A DNA stretch of 64,000 nucleotides from CAWBBA01 sp963729795 (lineage in GTDB: Bacteria; Desulfobacterota; Desulfomonilia; Desulfomonilales; Desulfomonilaceae), in contig CAVSPC010000025.1 in the NCBI GenBank assembly GCA_963729795.1, forward strand, positions 51,509-115,508, read 5' to 3'. This document shows, in pieces, positions 8,420 to 18,024 of this stretch; within the stretch, counting starts at the first letter, position 1; every line of letters begins with the position of its first letter. Below the pieces are notes generated by a model. That model was not told where the DNA came from, made no database searches, and was given only the letters and a program-made list of their open reading frames with translations. The position numbers were made by a program, and so were the translations under genes.

Positions 8420-9409
8420 ATGCGGAAGAAGAGGGCTTTAATGTTGCGTAATATAATGACATGTCTGGGACTGCTACTCGCCCTCCCTCTTGGCGGTATG
8501 ACTGCTGCCGCACAGATGTACTATCCCGGTGGTGACCAGTATTCTTCCGGGCCGGGGCAGCAGGATGTGGGCAGGGCGGCCGCGCGGCAATACTATCAAC
8601 AGCCCACGGATAATCTTCAATATGATTCTCGAGATGCTGAGATGATCCTGAGAGATCAGATGTCACGAACCGGGCAACCCCAGGCTGAAACCGATTCCGC
8701 GTCCCAACAGCAGATGTACGATAACTACTACGGCCACCGAATACAGGATGAAGGACAAATCCGGGGCGTTGTTCGGGAGGCGACGAACATCGCCGGGATG
8801 ATACGACACAGGAACGGCAAATCCTTCATCGTGATTGATAAACGGAATTTTCAATTTTATCTGTACGATGCATATGGCAAATTGCTTAGAATAGGGCCGG
8901 TGGCCATTGGGAAGGGTCGAACCAACCACGGGGCTTTCGAGACCCCAGTCGGAATATTTCCAATCAAATCCAAAGTCCCGGTTGCCGATTGGGTCAGACC
9001 TGACTGGTACTTCATCGAGGAAGGTGAACCTATACCACGGAGGTACGAAGACCGTCGGGTTCCGGGTTTTTTTCGGTACAAATTGGCATTTTCAGGGAGC
9101 AGGTACATTCACTATGCTGAAGCCACTGGAGGCAGACTGACCCACGGCTGCCTAGGCCTTGACTGGCAGGACGCGGAGGCCGTTTTTCATACGCTGCAAG
9201 TGGGCTCGTACTGCATTGTTGCCGACCAGAGTTTTTTCACCAGACTTGCCAGAGGCGAATTTCCCATACAGAAGCCCGCCGACAACCCCAGCAAACCGGA
9301 AGTCGTCCATACAACAGCGGTCACCGCTAAGGCAGATTTCGAACGAGGCGGTACCAGGAGCAACGCAGATCCTTCACCCGACGTAAGAGTTTTCAACAAC
9401 CTCTGGTAA
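8420..9409 (+). CDS. Secreted L,D-transpeptidase (YkuD domain)
   Basis: A signal peptide (hydrophobic run ending near AAAQ, about residue 35) is followed by a Gln/Tyr-rich low-complexity linker to about residue 120. A YkuD domain then spans roughly 135-270, with HGAFETPVGIFPIKSK and the catalytic TxHGC motif as LTHGCLGLDWQDA. The family cross-links peptidoglycan or anchors proteins to it in the periplasm. The normally conserved Arg two residues after the catalytic Cys (HGCIRL) is Gly here, which is unusual. Start chosen at ATG 8420 because AAGGAG lies just upstream and the signal peptide follows; GTG at 8417 is equally possible. It is preceded by the sigma-54 regulator gene but with a 147-base gap. 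Confidence 0.85.
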   Translation: MRKKRALMLRNIMTCLGLLLALPLGGMTAAAQMYYPGGDQYSSGPGQQDVGRAAARQYYQQPTDNLQYDSRDAEMILRDQMSRTGQPQAETDSASQQQMYDNYYGHRIQDEGQIRGVVREATNIAGMIRHRNGKSFIVIDKRNFQFYLYDAYGKLLRIGPVAIGKGRTNHGAFETPVGIFPIKSKVPVADWVRPDWYFIEEGEPIPRRYEDRRVPGFFRYKLAFSGSRYIHYAEATGGRLTHGCLGLDWQDAEAVFHTLQVGSYCIVADQSFFTRLARGEFPIQKPADNPSKPEVVHTTAVTAKADFERGGTRSNADPSPDVRVFNNLW

Positions 9410-9483
9410 CCATTTACCGGTCCCAACGGCCACAGCGTCTTCAATTTGCCGAATGAGGCCTGATCACTTTGAGGATATGGTCC

Positions 9484-9942
9484 ATGTCCTTGTTTCTTAA
9501 ACGCACGATCACCGCTGCGATTTGTGTCATCGCCATATTCTGCGTTTCGTGCATTACCACGACGCTGCCAAAGACCGCTCGCTTGGAACCCAGTCCCTCT
9601 GCGTCCGAACCATCCGCGGCATCCTTGGACAAGAATCTCCTTGATACGTGGGAGCTACTTTACCAGGTAAACGAAAATGGCGCCGAAGAGCGCCCAACGG
9701 ACGGCACTCGCACGCTAATCGAGTTCACCGACAAGGGCCAAGTGATTTTTAACAGAATGGACAAAGAAAATTCTGATAGAATGAAGAGCCGGACCGGGAA
9801 GTACTCTCTGGACAAGAATGAGATCACCATCACGGATGATGTTGGAAATACTGTGAAATGGCCGTATCAGGTAACAGGAGACACCCTGATGATAGCCATG
9901 CCCGAGGTCAAGAAGAAGTTCTTCTGGCGCCGCTTTCGATGA
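9484..9942 (+). CDS. Putative lipoprotein, lipocalin-like small protein
   Basis: 152 residues. A short basic N-terminus and hydrophobic core end in FCVSC, an acceptable lipobox whose Cys (about residue 22) would be lipidated. The mature part contains LLDTWELLYQVNENG, then FTDKGQVIF and TGKYSLDKNEITITDD, the alternating strand pattern of small lipocalin-like (DUF5004-type) domains that measure 'test for fit' beta strands. ATG 9484 has GAGGA eight bases upstream; a TTG at 9469 would place charged residues before the signal sequence and is disfavoured. Function unknown. Confidence 0.7.
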   Translation: MSLFLKRTITAAICVIAIFCVSCITTTLPKTARLEPSPSASEPSAASLDKNLLDTWELLYQVNENGAEERPTDGTRTLIEFTDKGQVIFNRMDKENSDRMKSRTGKYSLDKNEITITDDVGNTVKWPYQVTGDTLMIAMPEVKKKFFWRRFR

Positions 9943-10006
9943 TGTACGCTGGTTTCCGGTCGCAGCCTGAGATTTCCTTGCCGGACTGAACGTATGGTGG
10001 AATGCT

Positions 10007-10762
10007 ATGTCGGCCAAATATTTACGCATCGTAAAGAGAATAGTTCTCGTTGTATTCGTGACCTTCTGTTCATTGCTTGCTGGAGGGACACGAGAATGTC
10101 GTGGTGCTGCTTATTCGGAACTGCTCCGGTACGAGGTAACTTGGAACGGTAGCAGGGCCGGCCACGGTGACATAGCGACCAAAACGGATTCAAAGCACGT
10201 CAGTGTCATTGCTCAGGCCGTGACGGATGGTGTCGTGAAGACCCTCGTGGAACTCTGGAGTCGCGTGCAGGCCACGTTTTCGGCCAATACCTTCAAACCC
10301 GAATCCTACAACTTTCAACTGAAATCCAGTTGGGGCCAGCCTGAATTGGTTGCGCTGAGCTTCGACCACAGAACAAACCTGGTTCAAATCAACAAGCAGA
10401 AGGGCAATGAGCGAGACTCTCACGCCGAGAAATTTGGCAGACAATGCGATCCGATCACAGCGGCATTTATGCTTCGACATCAAAAAGATTTGAGCAAGCC
10501 GATGTTCGTGGACATCTATGATGGCAAAGACAGATCCCGCCTCTTTGTCAATCCTGTAGGAGTGGGGAACGTTACGGTAAAGACCGGCTCCCATCCCGCT
10601 TATTGTCTGAAATTAAGACTTGTGAAGCTAGGCGGCGACGGCAAAGAAATCGCCAAAGGTCGGCTGTGGATATCGAACGATGAACATCGTGTCCCTCTTC
10701 TCTTGACATCGTCTCCTCTCATAGGGACTATACGTTTCGAGTTGGTCCAGTCGCAGCTATGA
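10007..10762 (+). CDS. DUF3108 secreted protein
   Basis: 251 residues with an N-terminal signal sequence (hydrophobic about 9-27, probable cleavage after CRGAA). The mature protein begins LLRYEVTWNGSRAG, the usual first strand of DUF3108, and continues with FKPESYNFQLKSS and the late pattern KGRLWISNDEHRVPLLL. These proteins are periplasmic, all-beta and of unknown function. Ribosome site GGTGG precedes ATG 10007. The gene is 64 bases after the lipoprotein, and the two may be co-expressed. Confidence 0.8.
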   Translation: MSAKYLRIVKRIVLVVFVTFCSLLAGGTRECRGAAYSELLRYEVTWNGSRAGHGDIATKTDSKHVSVIAQAVTDGVVKTLVELWSRVQATFSANTFKPESYNFQLKSSWGQPELVALSFDHRTNLVQINKQKGNERDSHAEKFGRQCDPITAAFMLRHQKDLSKPMFVDIYDGKDRSRLFVNPVGVGNVTVKTGSHPAYCLKLRLVKLGGDGKEIAKGRLWISNDEHRVPLLLTSSPLIGTIRFELVQSQL

Positions 10763-10873
10763 TCCCGTTCTCAAGATGCGACTTCAGGCCGCATCGTCGT
10801 CCCGAGAATTTTCTGCTACAATCCCTACCGTTCGTAAAATAACGTTAATGCGCACAATCAGCTTGATTTCGTT

Positions 10874-12325
10874 ATGCTTGATACGGAAGCAAGACATGAC
10901 CCCCGAATAAGTGCAATCCTTACTGCAATTGCGGATCTTGCCCCGGAATCGTACTTGGTGGGCGGCGTTGTCCGTGACTTTCTGTTAGGACGGAGAGATC
11001 GAAAAGACCTGGACGTCGCACTGCGAGGAAACGGTTTTGAAATTGCGCGGCAGGCAGCAATCCGTTTGGGTAAGGTTGCCACCTTTGTCCCCCTGGATTC
11101 GAAACACGGTACGGGCAGAGTTGTCCTTCGCGGAGAACGGCCGATCACTCTGGACTTAACCTCTTTTCGAGCTTCGACTCTTTCTGAAGACCTCCGCAGA
11201 AGAGATTTTACGATTAATGCCATGGCTTTGAGAATCCGAGACTTTCTCCAAGGCCTGGTGCAGCCCGTCCGAGACCCGACAGGAGGTAGGGACGACTTGC
11301 TGTCCGGGACAATACGGGCGTGCTCGAAAGATTCTTTCCGGGACGATCCTGTACGCATTTTGAGGGCGTTTAGGTTCATGGCAAGCCTAGAGTTTTCGAT
11401 AAGCAAGGAAACTCTCGAAATGATTCCAGCCGCTCTGGAAGAGCTTCCGTCAAAGGCTCCCGAAAGAATCAGGGATGAATTGATCGCCACTCTGTCCGCG
11501 GATTCATCCTTTCCGGCTCTAAAGGCGATGACCTCGTCCGGCGTCCTCGAGACAATCTTTCCGGAATTGCAGCCCATGAAAGGATGCGGCCAAAATGACT
11601 ATCATCATCTTGATGTCTGGGAACATTCCCTCGAAGCAATCAGTCAAATGGAAGGCTTGCTGGCGAACCGGGCCGACAATTTCGGACGGCTTCACGATCA
11701 GGTTTACGCATATACCAGTCAAGAGCCGGTTCGGGATAGGCCGAGACTGGCGCTCCTTAAACTGGCCGCTCTTTTCCACGATTCAGGGAAGCCCGCCTCA
11801 AGATTCGTGGATTGCAAAGGCAAGGTTCGTTTCTTTGGCCATGAAAAACTTTCGCAGCAGATCTTCAACGAGGCGGGAAAGCGGCTTAGATTTGCCTCCA
11901 GAGAAATTGCTTTCATCAGCGACCTGATAGCCGGCCACATGAGGCCGACGATTTTCACCGCACAAAAGGTTTCATTGCGGGCAATACATCGACTGCACGC
12001 AAAATATCAGAGGAACGTCATTGGGCTGTTTTTGCTGTTCCTTGCGGATCTTGGAGCCTCACGAGGGCCTGCAAGAGCGCCTGGAGCCTACGAACACGCC
12101 AAGAATCAGGTGCTGAGGGCACTCACGATATGCCTCCAAGCCGAGGCGACTCCGCTGAAGCCGCTTCTGAACGGTCGAGATCTGATGACCCATTTCTCAA
12201 TCGGGCCGGGTCCACGCCTTGGAAGCTTACTGAGGAAACTGGCTGAACTCCAAGCCACCGGTAACATCAGCACTCGGGAAGAGGCGCTTGAAGCCGCGGC
12301 TAAGATCTTAGATGAGGAAGCATAG
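10874..12325 (+). CDS. cca: CCA tRNA nucleotidyltransferase with HD domain
   Basis: Class II nucleotidyltransferase that adds or repairs the tRNA 3' CCA end. YLVGGVVRDFLLGR is the RNA/NTP-binding GG motif, followed by the metal-binding pair KDLDVAL. RRRDFTINAMAL and the basic motif DDPVRILRAFRFMA follow. From about residue 240 there is an HD hydrolase domain (YHHLDVWEHSLEA, LAALFHDSGKP). Length of 483 is typical for HD-fused forms. It ends convergently with rpsA, 95 bases before the rpsA terminator. A poly(A) polymerase role cannot be excluded by sequence. Confidence 0.88.
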   Translation: MLDTEARHDPRISAILTAIADLAPESYLVGGVVRDFLLGRRDRKDLDVALRGNGFEIARQAAIRLGKVATFVPLDSKHGTGRVVLRGERPITLDLTSFRASTLSEDLRRRDFTINAMALRIRDFLQGLVQPVRDPTGGRDDLLSGTIRACSKDSFRDDPVRILRAFRFMASLEFSISKETLEMIPAALEELPSKAPERIRDELIATLSADSSFPALKAMTSSGVLETIFPELQPMKGCGQNDYHHLDVWEHSLEAISQMEGLLANRADNFGRLHDQVYAYTSQEPVRDRPRLALLKLAALFHDSGKPASRFVDCKGKVRFFGHEKLSQQIFNEAGKRLRFASREIAFISDLIAGHMRPTIFTAQKVSLRAIHRLHAKYQRNVIGLFLLFLADLGASRGPARAPGAYEHAKNQVLRALTICLQAEATPLKPLLNGRDLMTHFSIGPGPRLGSLLRKLAELQATGNISTREEALEAAAKILDEEA

Positions 12326-12420
12326 GATCGGGAGCCGGTAGGATTGGGAGTTAAAGATCGGGTATAAACAACTGACTCTAGGACGCTCCGATTGCCTCAA
12401 CGCCACTTATGTCGGTAGGA

Positions 12421-12459
12421 AAAAGCAACCGGGCTTACGTATACGCAAGCCCGGTTGCG
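12421..12459 (-). terminator. Rho-independent terminator of rpsA
   Basis: On the minus strand a hairpin with 15-base arms (12426-12440 with 12445-12459, one mismatch, TATA loop, GC-rich base CAACCGGGCTT) is followed by five T residues. It lies 17 bases after the rpsA stop codon. Confidence 0.88.
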
Positions 12460-12475
12460 AAGAGCATCATTCGGG

Positions 12476-14215
12476 CTACTCTTTTCCGAAGTTGGTTCCG
12501 AGATTCTCCTTGAGCAGATCTCCGAGATTCGACGCTACCACTTCTTGGCTGTGCATATAACCCTTTACCTGGTCATAGTCACCCGACCTTTCGAGGCTCT
12601 TGATGGAGAGGGCTATCTTCTTGTCCTTCTTGTTAACCTTCAGGACCATTGCCGTCAGTTCTTCACCTTCTCTGGTGAAGTCTGCCGGCGAATTTACCCT
12701 CTCTTTCGAGAGTTCGGAGACATGGATCATGCCCTCTATACCTTCCTCAATTTCGAGGAAGACACCGAAGTCGGTTACCGAAGTAACCTTCCCGTGAACT
12801 TTGGCGCCAGGGGGATAGCGATCGGGAATCGTTTCCCACGGATCTTCATGGATCTGTTTGATTCCCAGCGAGAACCTTTCATTTTCTTTGTCTATGTTAA
12901 GCACCACCGCTTGTACGGTCTGCCCTTTTTTGTAAAGTTCGCCCGGATGCCTGATCCTCTGCGTCCATGAAATATCGGAAATGTGAACGAGCCCGTCGAT
13001 ACCTTCGTCTATGCCGACGAAGATGCCGAAGTCAGTAACGTTCCTTATCTTGCCTTCGATTTTTGTCCCTTCCGGGTATCGTTCGGCGATCACGTCCCAG
13101 GGATTCGGCTTCAGTTGCTTCATACCCAAGGATATTCTTTTCTGGTCCTTGTCAACGTTGAGCACCATCACGTCAACTTCTTCGCCCACCTGGACCATCT
13201 TGGAGGGATGCCTGGGCTTCTTGGTCCACGCCATCTCCGAAATGTGAACCAGTCCTTCAACGCCTTTATCGAGCTCTACGAACACCCCATAATCGGTGAT
13301 GCTCACAACTTTGCCGGTCCACTTTGATTCGACAGGGTAATGTTCCTCCACCTCCGCCCAGGGATCCGGCTGGGTCTGTTTCAGTCCGAGTGAAACCCGT
13401 TCCTTATCTTGATCGAATTTCAGGACCTTGACCTGGATCTGATCGCCCACCTTGAGTATGTCGGACGGATGGTTTATGCGTCCCCAGGACATATCGGTGA
13501 TGTGCAGGAGGCCGTCGATCCCTCCAAGATCCACGAACGCGCCATAGTCGGTAATATTTTTCACTGTGCCGGTGAATATCCCCGAACCTTCCAGCGCGCT
13601 GAGAATCAAGTCCTTCTTCTTCTGCTTAGATTTCTCGAGGAGGGGTCTTCGCGAGAGGACAATGTTTCCACGTTTGCGGTTATACTTAAGGACGTTGAAT
13701 TCGAAAGTTTCGCCTATATATTTCTCGAAGTTTCGCACCGGCCTCAGATCGACCTGAGATCCGGGAAGAAAGGCAGAGACGCCTATGTCGACCTGCAATC
13801 CTCCCTTCACGCGAGCAATCACCTTGCCGGTGATTGTTTTCTCCGTGTCGCATACTTCGGCGATCTCATCCCAGATGCGAATCTTGTCGGCTTTGGTCTT
13901 CGAGATTCTGACTTGGCCGGAAGACTCTTCCGTGTCTTCAAGAAAGACCTGAACTTCATTCCCGACACTGACCGTAAGGCGGCCCTTCTCGTCAAGGAAC
14001 TGCTCTATCGGGATCTGGCCCTCAGATTTGGACCCCACGTCAATCATGACGTGTTCGGCAGTCACTTGAACTACCGTGCCGGTAACGACTTCGCCCTCTT
14101 GGACTTTGTGGAAGCTGCTTTCGACTAGTTCAGCAAAATCTTCTTCCTTCGCGATTTCTTGTTCGTTTTCTTCCATAGGAAGGTTGTTATTGGTTTGGGT
14201 TTCCAAGTTTTCCAT
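12476..14215 (-). CDS. rpsA: 30S ribosomal protein S1
   Basis: 579 residues with six S1 RNA-binding domains in tandem, starting at about residues 40, 125, 210, 297, 384 and 471. The last four carry near-identical cores of the form TDYGAFVDL, TDYGVFVEL, TDFGIFVGI and TDFGVFLEI. S1 tethers mRNA to the 30S subunit. The acidic N-terminal extension (about 30 residues) precedes domain 1. ATG 14215 is used because the upstream frame is unconserved and a GGGGGTGG stretch lies ahead of it. It follows cmk by 205 bases, the classic cmk-rpsA order, and is closed by a strong terminator. Confidence 0.95.
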   Translation of the reverse strand: MENLETQTNNNLPMEENEQEIAKEEDFAELVESSFHKVQEGEVVTGTVVQVTAEHVMIDVGSKSEGQIPIEQFLDEKGRLTVSVGNEVQVFLEDTEESSGQVRISKTKADKIRIWDEIAEVCDTEKTITGKVIARVKGGLQVDIGVSAFLPGSQVDLRPVRNFEKYIGETFEFNVLKYNRKRGNIVLSRRPLLEKSKQKKKDLILSALEGSGIFTGTVKNITDYGAFVDLGGIDGLLHITDMSWGRINHPSDILKVGDQIQVKVLKFDQDKERVSLGLKQTQPDPWAEVEEHYPVESKWTGKVVSITDYGVFVELDKGVEGLVHISEMAWTKKPRHPSKMVQVGEEVDVMVLNVDKDQKRISLGMKQLKPNPWDVIAERYPEGTKIEGKIRNVTDFGIFVGIDEGIDGLVHISDISWTQRIRHPGELYKKGQTVQAVVLNIDKENERFSLGIKQIHEDPWETIPDRYPPGAKVHGKVTSVTDFGVFLEIEEGIEGMIHVSELSKERVNSPADFTREGEELTAMVLKVNKKDKKIALSIKSLERSGDYDQVKGYMHSQEVVASNLGDLLKENLGTNFGKE

Positions 14216-14420
14216 CCAGTTGCCACCCCCAGGCTCTTTTGCCCAGCTTCTTGTTGTTGATGCGCCAGGACAATCAACTAAATATACCCATTTTGGCACC
14301 TTCTGACAAGAGAAACTTTGGTTTGCATCAACATTTTTCCGTGTTTCAAGCGATATCCACTGAGGAACTCCCGTTCCGATTCGAGCATTTTGGTTCCAGG
14401 CAAAAGCTTATTCAAACCTA

Positions 14421-15146
14421 TTATATGCCTGCAAGCGCCGGTCTTCGTCGAATGTAGGACAATAGTTTGTCTACGACCTCTCGCTGGCCGAGATGCGTGG
14501 TATCAATCAGAATCGCGTCCGGAGCTTTCATGAGAGGGGACACCTCACGAGTTTCGTCTCGACGGTCCCGAGCGCGCATTTCAGCCAAAACCACGCGGGC
14601 TTCAACTTCTTTGCCTCCCGCCAGCAACTCCTGGTACCGCCTCTGAGACCGGACCTCTAGATCTGCAGTAACAAAGAACTTTATATCGGCATCGGGAAAC
14701 ACTATCGTTCCCATGTCTCTACCCTCGGCCACAAGGTTCCATCTATGCCCTGCCGATCGTTGTAAACCAAGCAGAGCTTTCCTCACATGGGGTTTCGCGG
14801 AAAATGCCGAAGCCGCGGTCCCTACGCGTTCCTCTCTGATTAGGCGGGTCACTTCTTCTGAACCCAGGAAGAATCTCATCGATCCGGCGTGAGGCTCCAT
14901 ACGAAGATCCAATGATGTGACAATACCATTCGGGATGCATGCTGCTCCCGGTTCGATTCCGTTGCGCATCAGATGCAATGCCATGACTCGATAAAGTGCA
15001 CCGGTGTCCAGGAGCTGGAAACCCAGGAGCCGTGCAAGAAGTCCGGCGACTGTTGATTTTCCCGCACCGGCAGGCCCGTCAATTGCTATGACCAGCTTGC
15101 GCGCTTTTCGGTCCGAGTATTGTTGATTCGGCTTTGGGAGTCCCAC
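14421..15146 (-). CDS. cmk: Cytidylate kinase
   Basis: Phosphorylates CMP and dCMP. P-loop IDGPAGAGKST lies at about residues 22-32; LDTGALYR and LVAEGRDMGTIVFPDAD are family hallmarks, as is the lid region RDRRDETREVSPL. The 241-residue length is normal. It uses a GTG start at 15146, with GGAAAG upstream. It lies 37 bases after hisC on the same strand and upstream of rpsA, so hisC-cmk-rpsA forms a likely transcription unit. Confidence 0.93.
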   Translation of the reverse strand: MGLPKPNQQYSDRKARKLVIAIDGPAGAGKSTVAGLLARLLGFQLLDTGALYRVMALHLMRNGIEPGAACIPNGIVTSLDLRMEPHAGSMRFFLGSEEVTRLIREERVGTAASAFSAKPHVRKALLGLQRSAGHRWNLVAEGRDMGTIVFPDADIKFFVTADLEVRSQRRYQELLAGGKEVEARVVLAEMRARDRRDETREVSPLMKAPDAILIDTTHLGQREVVDKLLSYIRRRPALAGI

Positions 15147-15183
15147 AAGTTCTTTCCATCCGGCCGCCGAGGCCAGGTCGATC

Positions 15184-16308
15184 CTATTTCATTCTCGATA
15201 GGCTCTTCTTCAGTGCGGCAACAAATCTCCGATTATCGGTATCCCTTCCCAATGTAACCCTGATGCACTTCTGCATACCGAATGAGGCGAGATGCCTTAC
15301 TATGACGCCTTCTTCGAGTAGCGCCTCGTATATGGGTTTGGCATCTCTATCCAAACAGAAAGTGACGAAGTTGGCCTGGGAAGGGATAGTCTCCAGTCCC
15401 ATGTTGTCTAATTCCTGAACCACGTATGCCATGCCCGAGCGCACCATTTCCCGTGATCGCTCCACATGCTCGACATCATGCAACGCGGCTGCAGCAGCGG
15501 CCTGCGCGAGAACATTCACATTGAAAGGTGCCCTCACACGGTTTAGCAACTCGATCAGCCACGGGTAACCGAGCCCATATCCGATCCTCAATCCTGCCAG
15601 TCCATAGATCTTTGAAAAGGTACGCAAAACCAGAATCGGCAACTCGTCACCTATGTAATCTCTTCCGTTCGGACAATCTGCATCTCGGACGTAGTCACTG
15701 TAGGCTTCATCAAGCACCAACACTACTTGGCCGCTGGGAAGGTCTTTCAAAAAAGACTCGAACTCGTCGCGAGAGACAATGGTCCCGGTAGGGTTGTTGG
15801 GAACAGCCAGGAAAATCAGCCTTGTCCGTTCGGTGACCGCCTTGGCCATAGCAGAGAGATCAGACTTGTAATCTCGCAGAGGAACCCGTACAGATTTGCC
15901 TCCGAACGCCTCCACGCAAATGCGATACATGGAGAATGCGTTTTCTGCCATAACTGCCTCGTCCCGCGGCTTCAGGAAGACATGGGCGACCATTTCCATG
16001 ATTTCATCCGAGCCGTTTCCAAGGATTACGGAATCCGGGGGTAAGCTGAAGCGTGACGCCAGAGCAGTTCGGAGTTCCGGCGCTGAAGATTCCGGGTAAA
16101 CGTATGTTTGCAACAAACAATCTTGCATAGCCTTAACCGCCAAAGGAGACGGTCCGAGTGGATTCTCGTTGGAAGCCATTTTCACCGCTTCAGTGATTCC
16201 CAGTTCTCTTGTCAGCTCTGCAACAGGTTTGCCGGGGACATAAGGCGGGATTGACAATATATGACGAGAAACCAGCCGTTCAATCCAGTCGGGTCTTTCG
16301 GATTCCAT
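15184..16308 (-). CDS. hisC: Histidinol-phosphate aminotransferase
   Basis: Fold-type I PLP aminotransferase of 374 residues. KMASNENPLGPSP is the HisC N-terminal motif and LGNGSDEIM binds PLP phosphate. VPNNPTG and DEAYSDYV precede the catalytic lysine in TFSKIYGLAGLRIGYG. The C-terminus contains CIRVTLGRDTDN. The enzyme transfers an amino group to imidazole acetol-phosphate in histidine synthesis; HisC homologues next to cmk/aroA genes often also act on phenylpyruvate, which the location allows. ATG 16308 has GGAAAG five bases upstream; the longer frame is not conserved. Confidence 0.92.
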   Translation of the reverse strand: MESERPDWIERLVSRHILSIPPYVPGKPVAELTRELGITEAVKMASNENPLGPSPLAVKAMQDCLLQTYVYPESSAPELRTALASRFSLPPDSVILGNGSDEIMEMVAHVFLKPRDEAVMAENAFSMYRICVEAFGGKSVRVPLRDYKSDLSAMAKAVTERTRLIFLAVPNNPTGTIVSRDEFESFLKDLPSGQVVLVLDEAYSDYVRDADCPNGRDYIGDELPILVLRTFSKIYGLAGLRIGYGLGYPWLIELLNRVRAPFNVNVLAQAAAAAALHDVEHVERSREMVRSGMAYVVQELDNMGLETIPSQANFVTFCLDRDAKPIYEALLEEGVIVRHLASFGMQKCIRVTLGRDTDNRRFVAALKKSLSRMK

Positions 16309-16678
16309 GATTACTTTCCAGCGAGCGGAATTGGAGGGAGAGCTGCCCATCCGGTTTTTTTCAGATAAGGGGAAGCATAGTCCCCTTTCGGCAGAAAACC
16401 AAGTTTGACCGATCCATTTGATCCGCCAATAAGGCTCCCTGGAACAACCGAGGCAGTGTTCCGACTCACACTTATACCTTGAGCCCGGATTCCGCGTCAA
16501 TGGTGGCTTGCAGTACCCCGGGAACGCGGGGAAAGCCGAGAGTGAGTCTTCAGTAACGATATCAGGATGCGTTCGTGAGAGCCTTTTCGCAGTGCCTGCA
16601 TGGGGGTTTTGCAATTAGCTTGACAGGGACCCCAGAAAAGTATATGCCATAAATATGCTTGTTATTTAGGATGTTATA
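16309..16678. other. 370-bp divergent intergenic region
   Basis: Lies between hisC (left) and the outer-membrane gene (right). No gene is supported. A candidate promoter for the rightward gene is given separately; the hisC promoter was not identified. Confidence 0.5.
16620..16648 (+). promoter_or_regulatory. Candidate sigma-70 promoter for the barrel protein
   Basis: A perfect TTGACA at 16620-16625 is followed after 17 bases by TATGCC. The -10 match is partial (TAT only). The start codon is 31 bases further on. Confidence 0.4.
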
Positions 16679-18001
16679 TTGAAAACAGAAGGTTATTCAT
16701 TAATAATTATCCTTTGGGCCGCAAGCACAATGCTGCTGTCTCTGTCGCTTTTACCTGTTCACTCCGCGGCAGCATCAGATCATCCTCTCTCCCCCGGCGA
16801 CTCACAAGATCGACGACTTTTGCAGGATCTCATAGCGGCTTCGGTAAGCACAAATAATAAGAAGCCTGCCAAGCGTCCCGAAATATATATTGACCCGGCA
16901 GTCAAGTACGGCTTGAAACTTGTTCTGCCTCGAACTATTCGCCGCGGTCTCAATTTCGACGCGGGTTACGACCGCTGGGAGGGGCTGCCGACCATTCAAG
17001 CCGATTACTTTCTGCCTATCAAAGGTTGGACGGACAAGAGCCTCTTCTTTTCACCTCGAATGTCATTGACCGGCACCAAGGAAAGTTTCTCAATAGGTGG
17101 AGGTTTTCGCCATCTGATCACGTCCGAAACCTTGGTAGGCTTTCATGCGTTCCACGACTGGACACGCCAGCGACGTCTCAAAGGCAAGTACCTCAAGGAA
17201 GCGGGCATTGGCCTGGAAGTTGCCACCCTGCCGGGGCGTTACTCAGATTTTAGTCTGGACCTGAATGCTTACTTCCCAATAAATGAGCGGCGTACGGTTA
17301 CCAACAACGGGAATTCCATCGTACGAGAAATGTTTCCTACAGGCTTTGACGCTCGCCTGGGATTCTTGCTCCCTGCAATGGTAGATTATCTTGACATTCG
17401 CCTGGACGGCGAGTTGCATTCCTATCGAGGAGATCAGACGGATGTCAGAGGATACAAGGCCGGCCTTTTGGTAACGTCAAGAGACGGTATGTGGACCGCG
17501 GGTTTTGAGCAAGGGAGGGAGACCGGGCAGGGGGATAATTATAAGGTCGAAGGAACCATCAATCTGGCATTTGATTGGGTGGATCTGCTCAAAGGGGGCA
17601 ATCCGTTTTCAGCCCCTTATACAATGTCCGCTATGCGTTTCAACAGAAAGATGCGAGACAGTCTCTACGATCGCGTCCGACGGAAGTACGATCTCCCCAC
17701 TGACAGAACCGAAAGCCGAGTCACGCTGGCTACCGTTGTATCGAACGACACCTTGTTGTTTAGTGGAGCATTCCCGGATCTCCCGAATTCCCGTGTCACA
17801 TTACAGACCTCCCAGAGCCCGTGGCAAGACCATGCCGAAGCGATTACCGATTCCGCTGGACACTACTCCGGAAGGCTCAAACTACCATCCGGCCTGTACA
17901 GGATAAGGCTTATACACAAACCGACGGGGAGAGTATCCGCTATAAAAACGGTGGAGATCGGACCGTCCGGGAAATGGGAAACAGCGGCCAGCATGCACTG
18001 A
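16679..18001 (+). CDS. Inverse-autotransporter-like (intimin/invasin-type) outer-membrane barrel
   Basis: 440 residues with a signal peptide ending near HSAAA (about residue 32). Residues 65-310 have the inverse autotransporter beta-domain pattern: FFSPRMSLTG, FSIGGGFRHL, LVGFHAFHDW, alternating aromatic and charged strands, then a late extended segment with YDRVRRKYDLPTDR. A carboxypeptidase-regulatory-like beta-sandwich (about 365-430: DSAGHYSGRLKLPSGLYRI) follows. There are no long Ig-like passenger repeats as in intimin, so this is a minimal form. TTG at 16679 is the only plausible start, with AGGA nine bases upstream. Role in surface adhesion is inferred from the barrel only. Confidence 0.68.
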   Translation: MKTEGYSLIIILWAASTMLLSLSLLPVHSAAASDHPLSPGDSQDRRLLQDLIAASVSTNNKKPAKRPEIYIDPAVKYGLKLVLPRTIRRGLNFDAGYDRWEGLPTIQADYFLPIKGWTDKSLFFSPRMSLTGTKESFSIGGGFRHLITSETLVGFHAFHDWTRQRRLKGKYLKEAGIGLEVATLPGRYSDFSLDLNAYFPINERRTVTNNGNSIVREMFPTGFDARLGFLLPAMVDYLDIRLDGELHSYRGDQTDVRGYKAGLLVTSRDGMWTAGFEQGRETGQGDNYKVEGTINLAFDWVDLLKGGNPFSAPYTMSAMRFNRKMRDSLYDRVRRKYDLPTDRTESRVTLATVVSNDTLLFSGAFPDLPNSRVTLQTSQSPWQDHAEAITDSAGHYSGRLKLPSGLYRIRLIHKPTGRVSAIKTVEIGPSGKWETAASMH

Positions 18002-18024
18002 AAACGGCCTAATCTCATGCAGCC

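Noticed and set aside
13409..14128. Rightward 239-codon frame opposite rpsA
   Set aside because: Shadow frame produced by the repeated S1 domains; rpsA on the other strand has six intact domains and a terminator.
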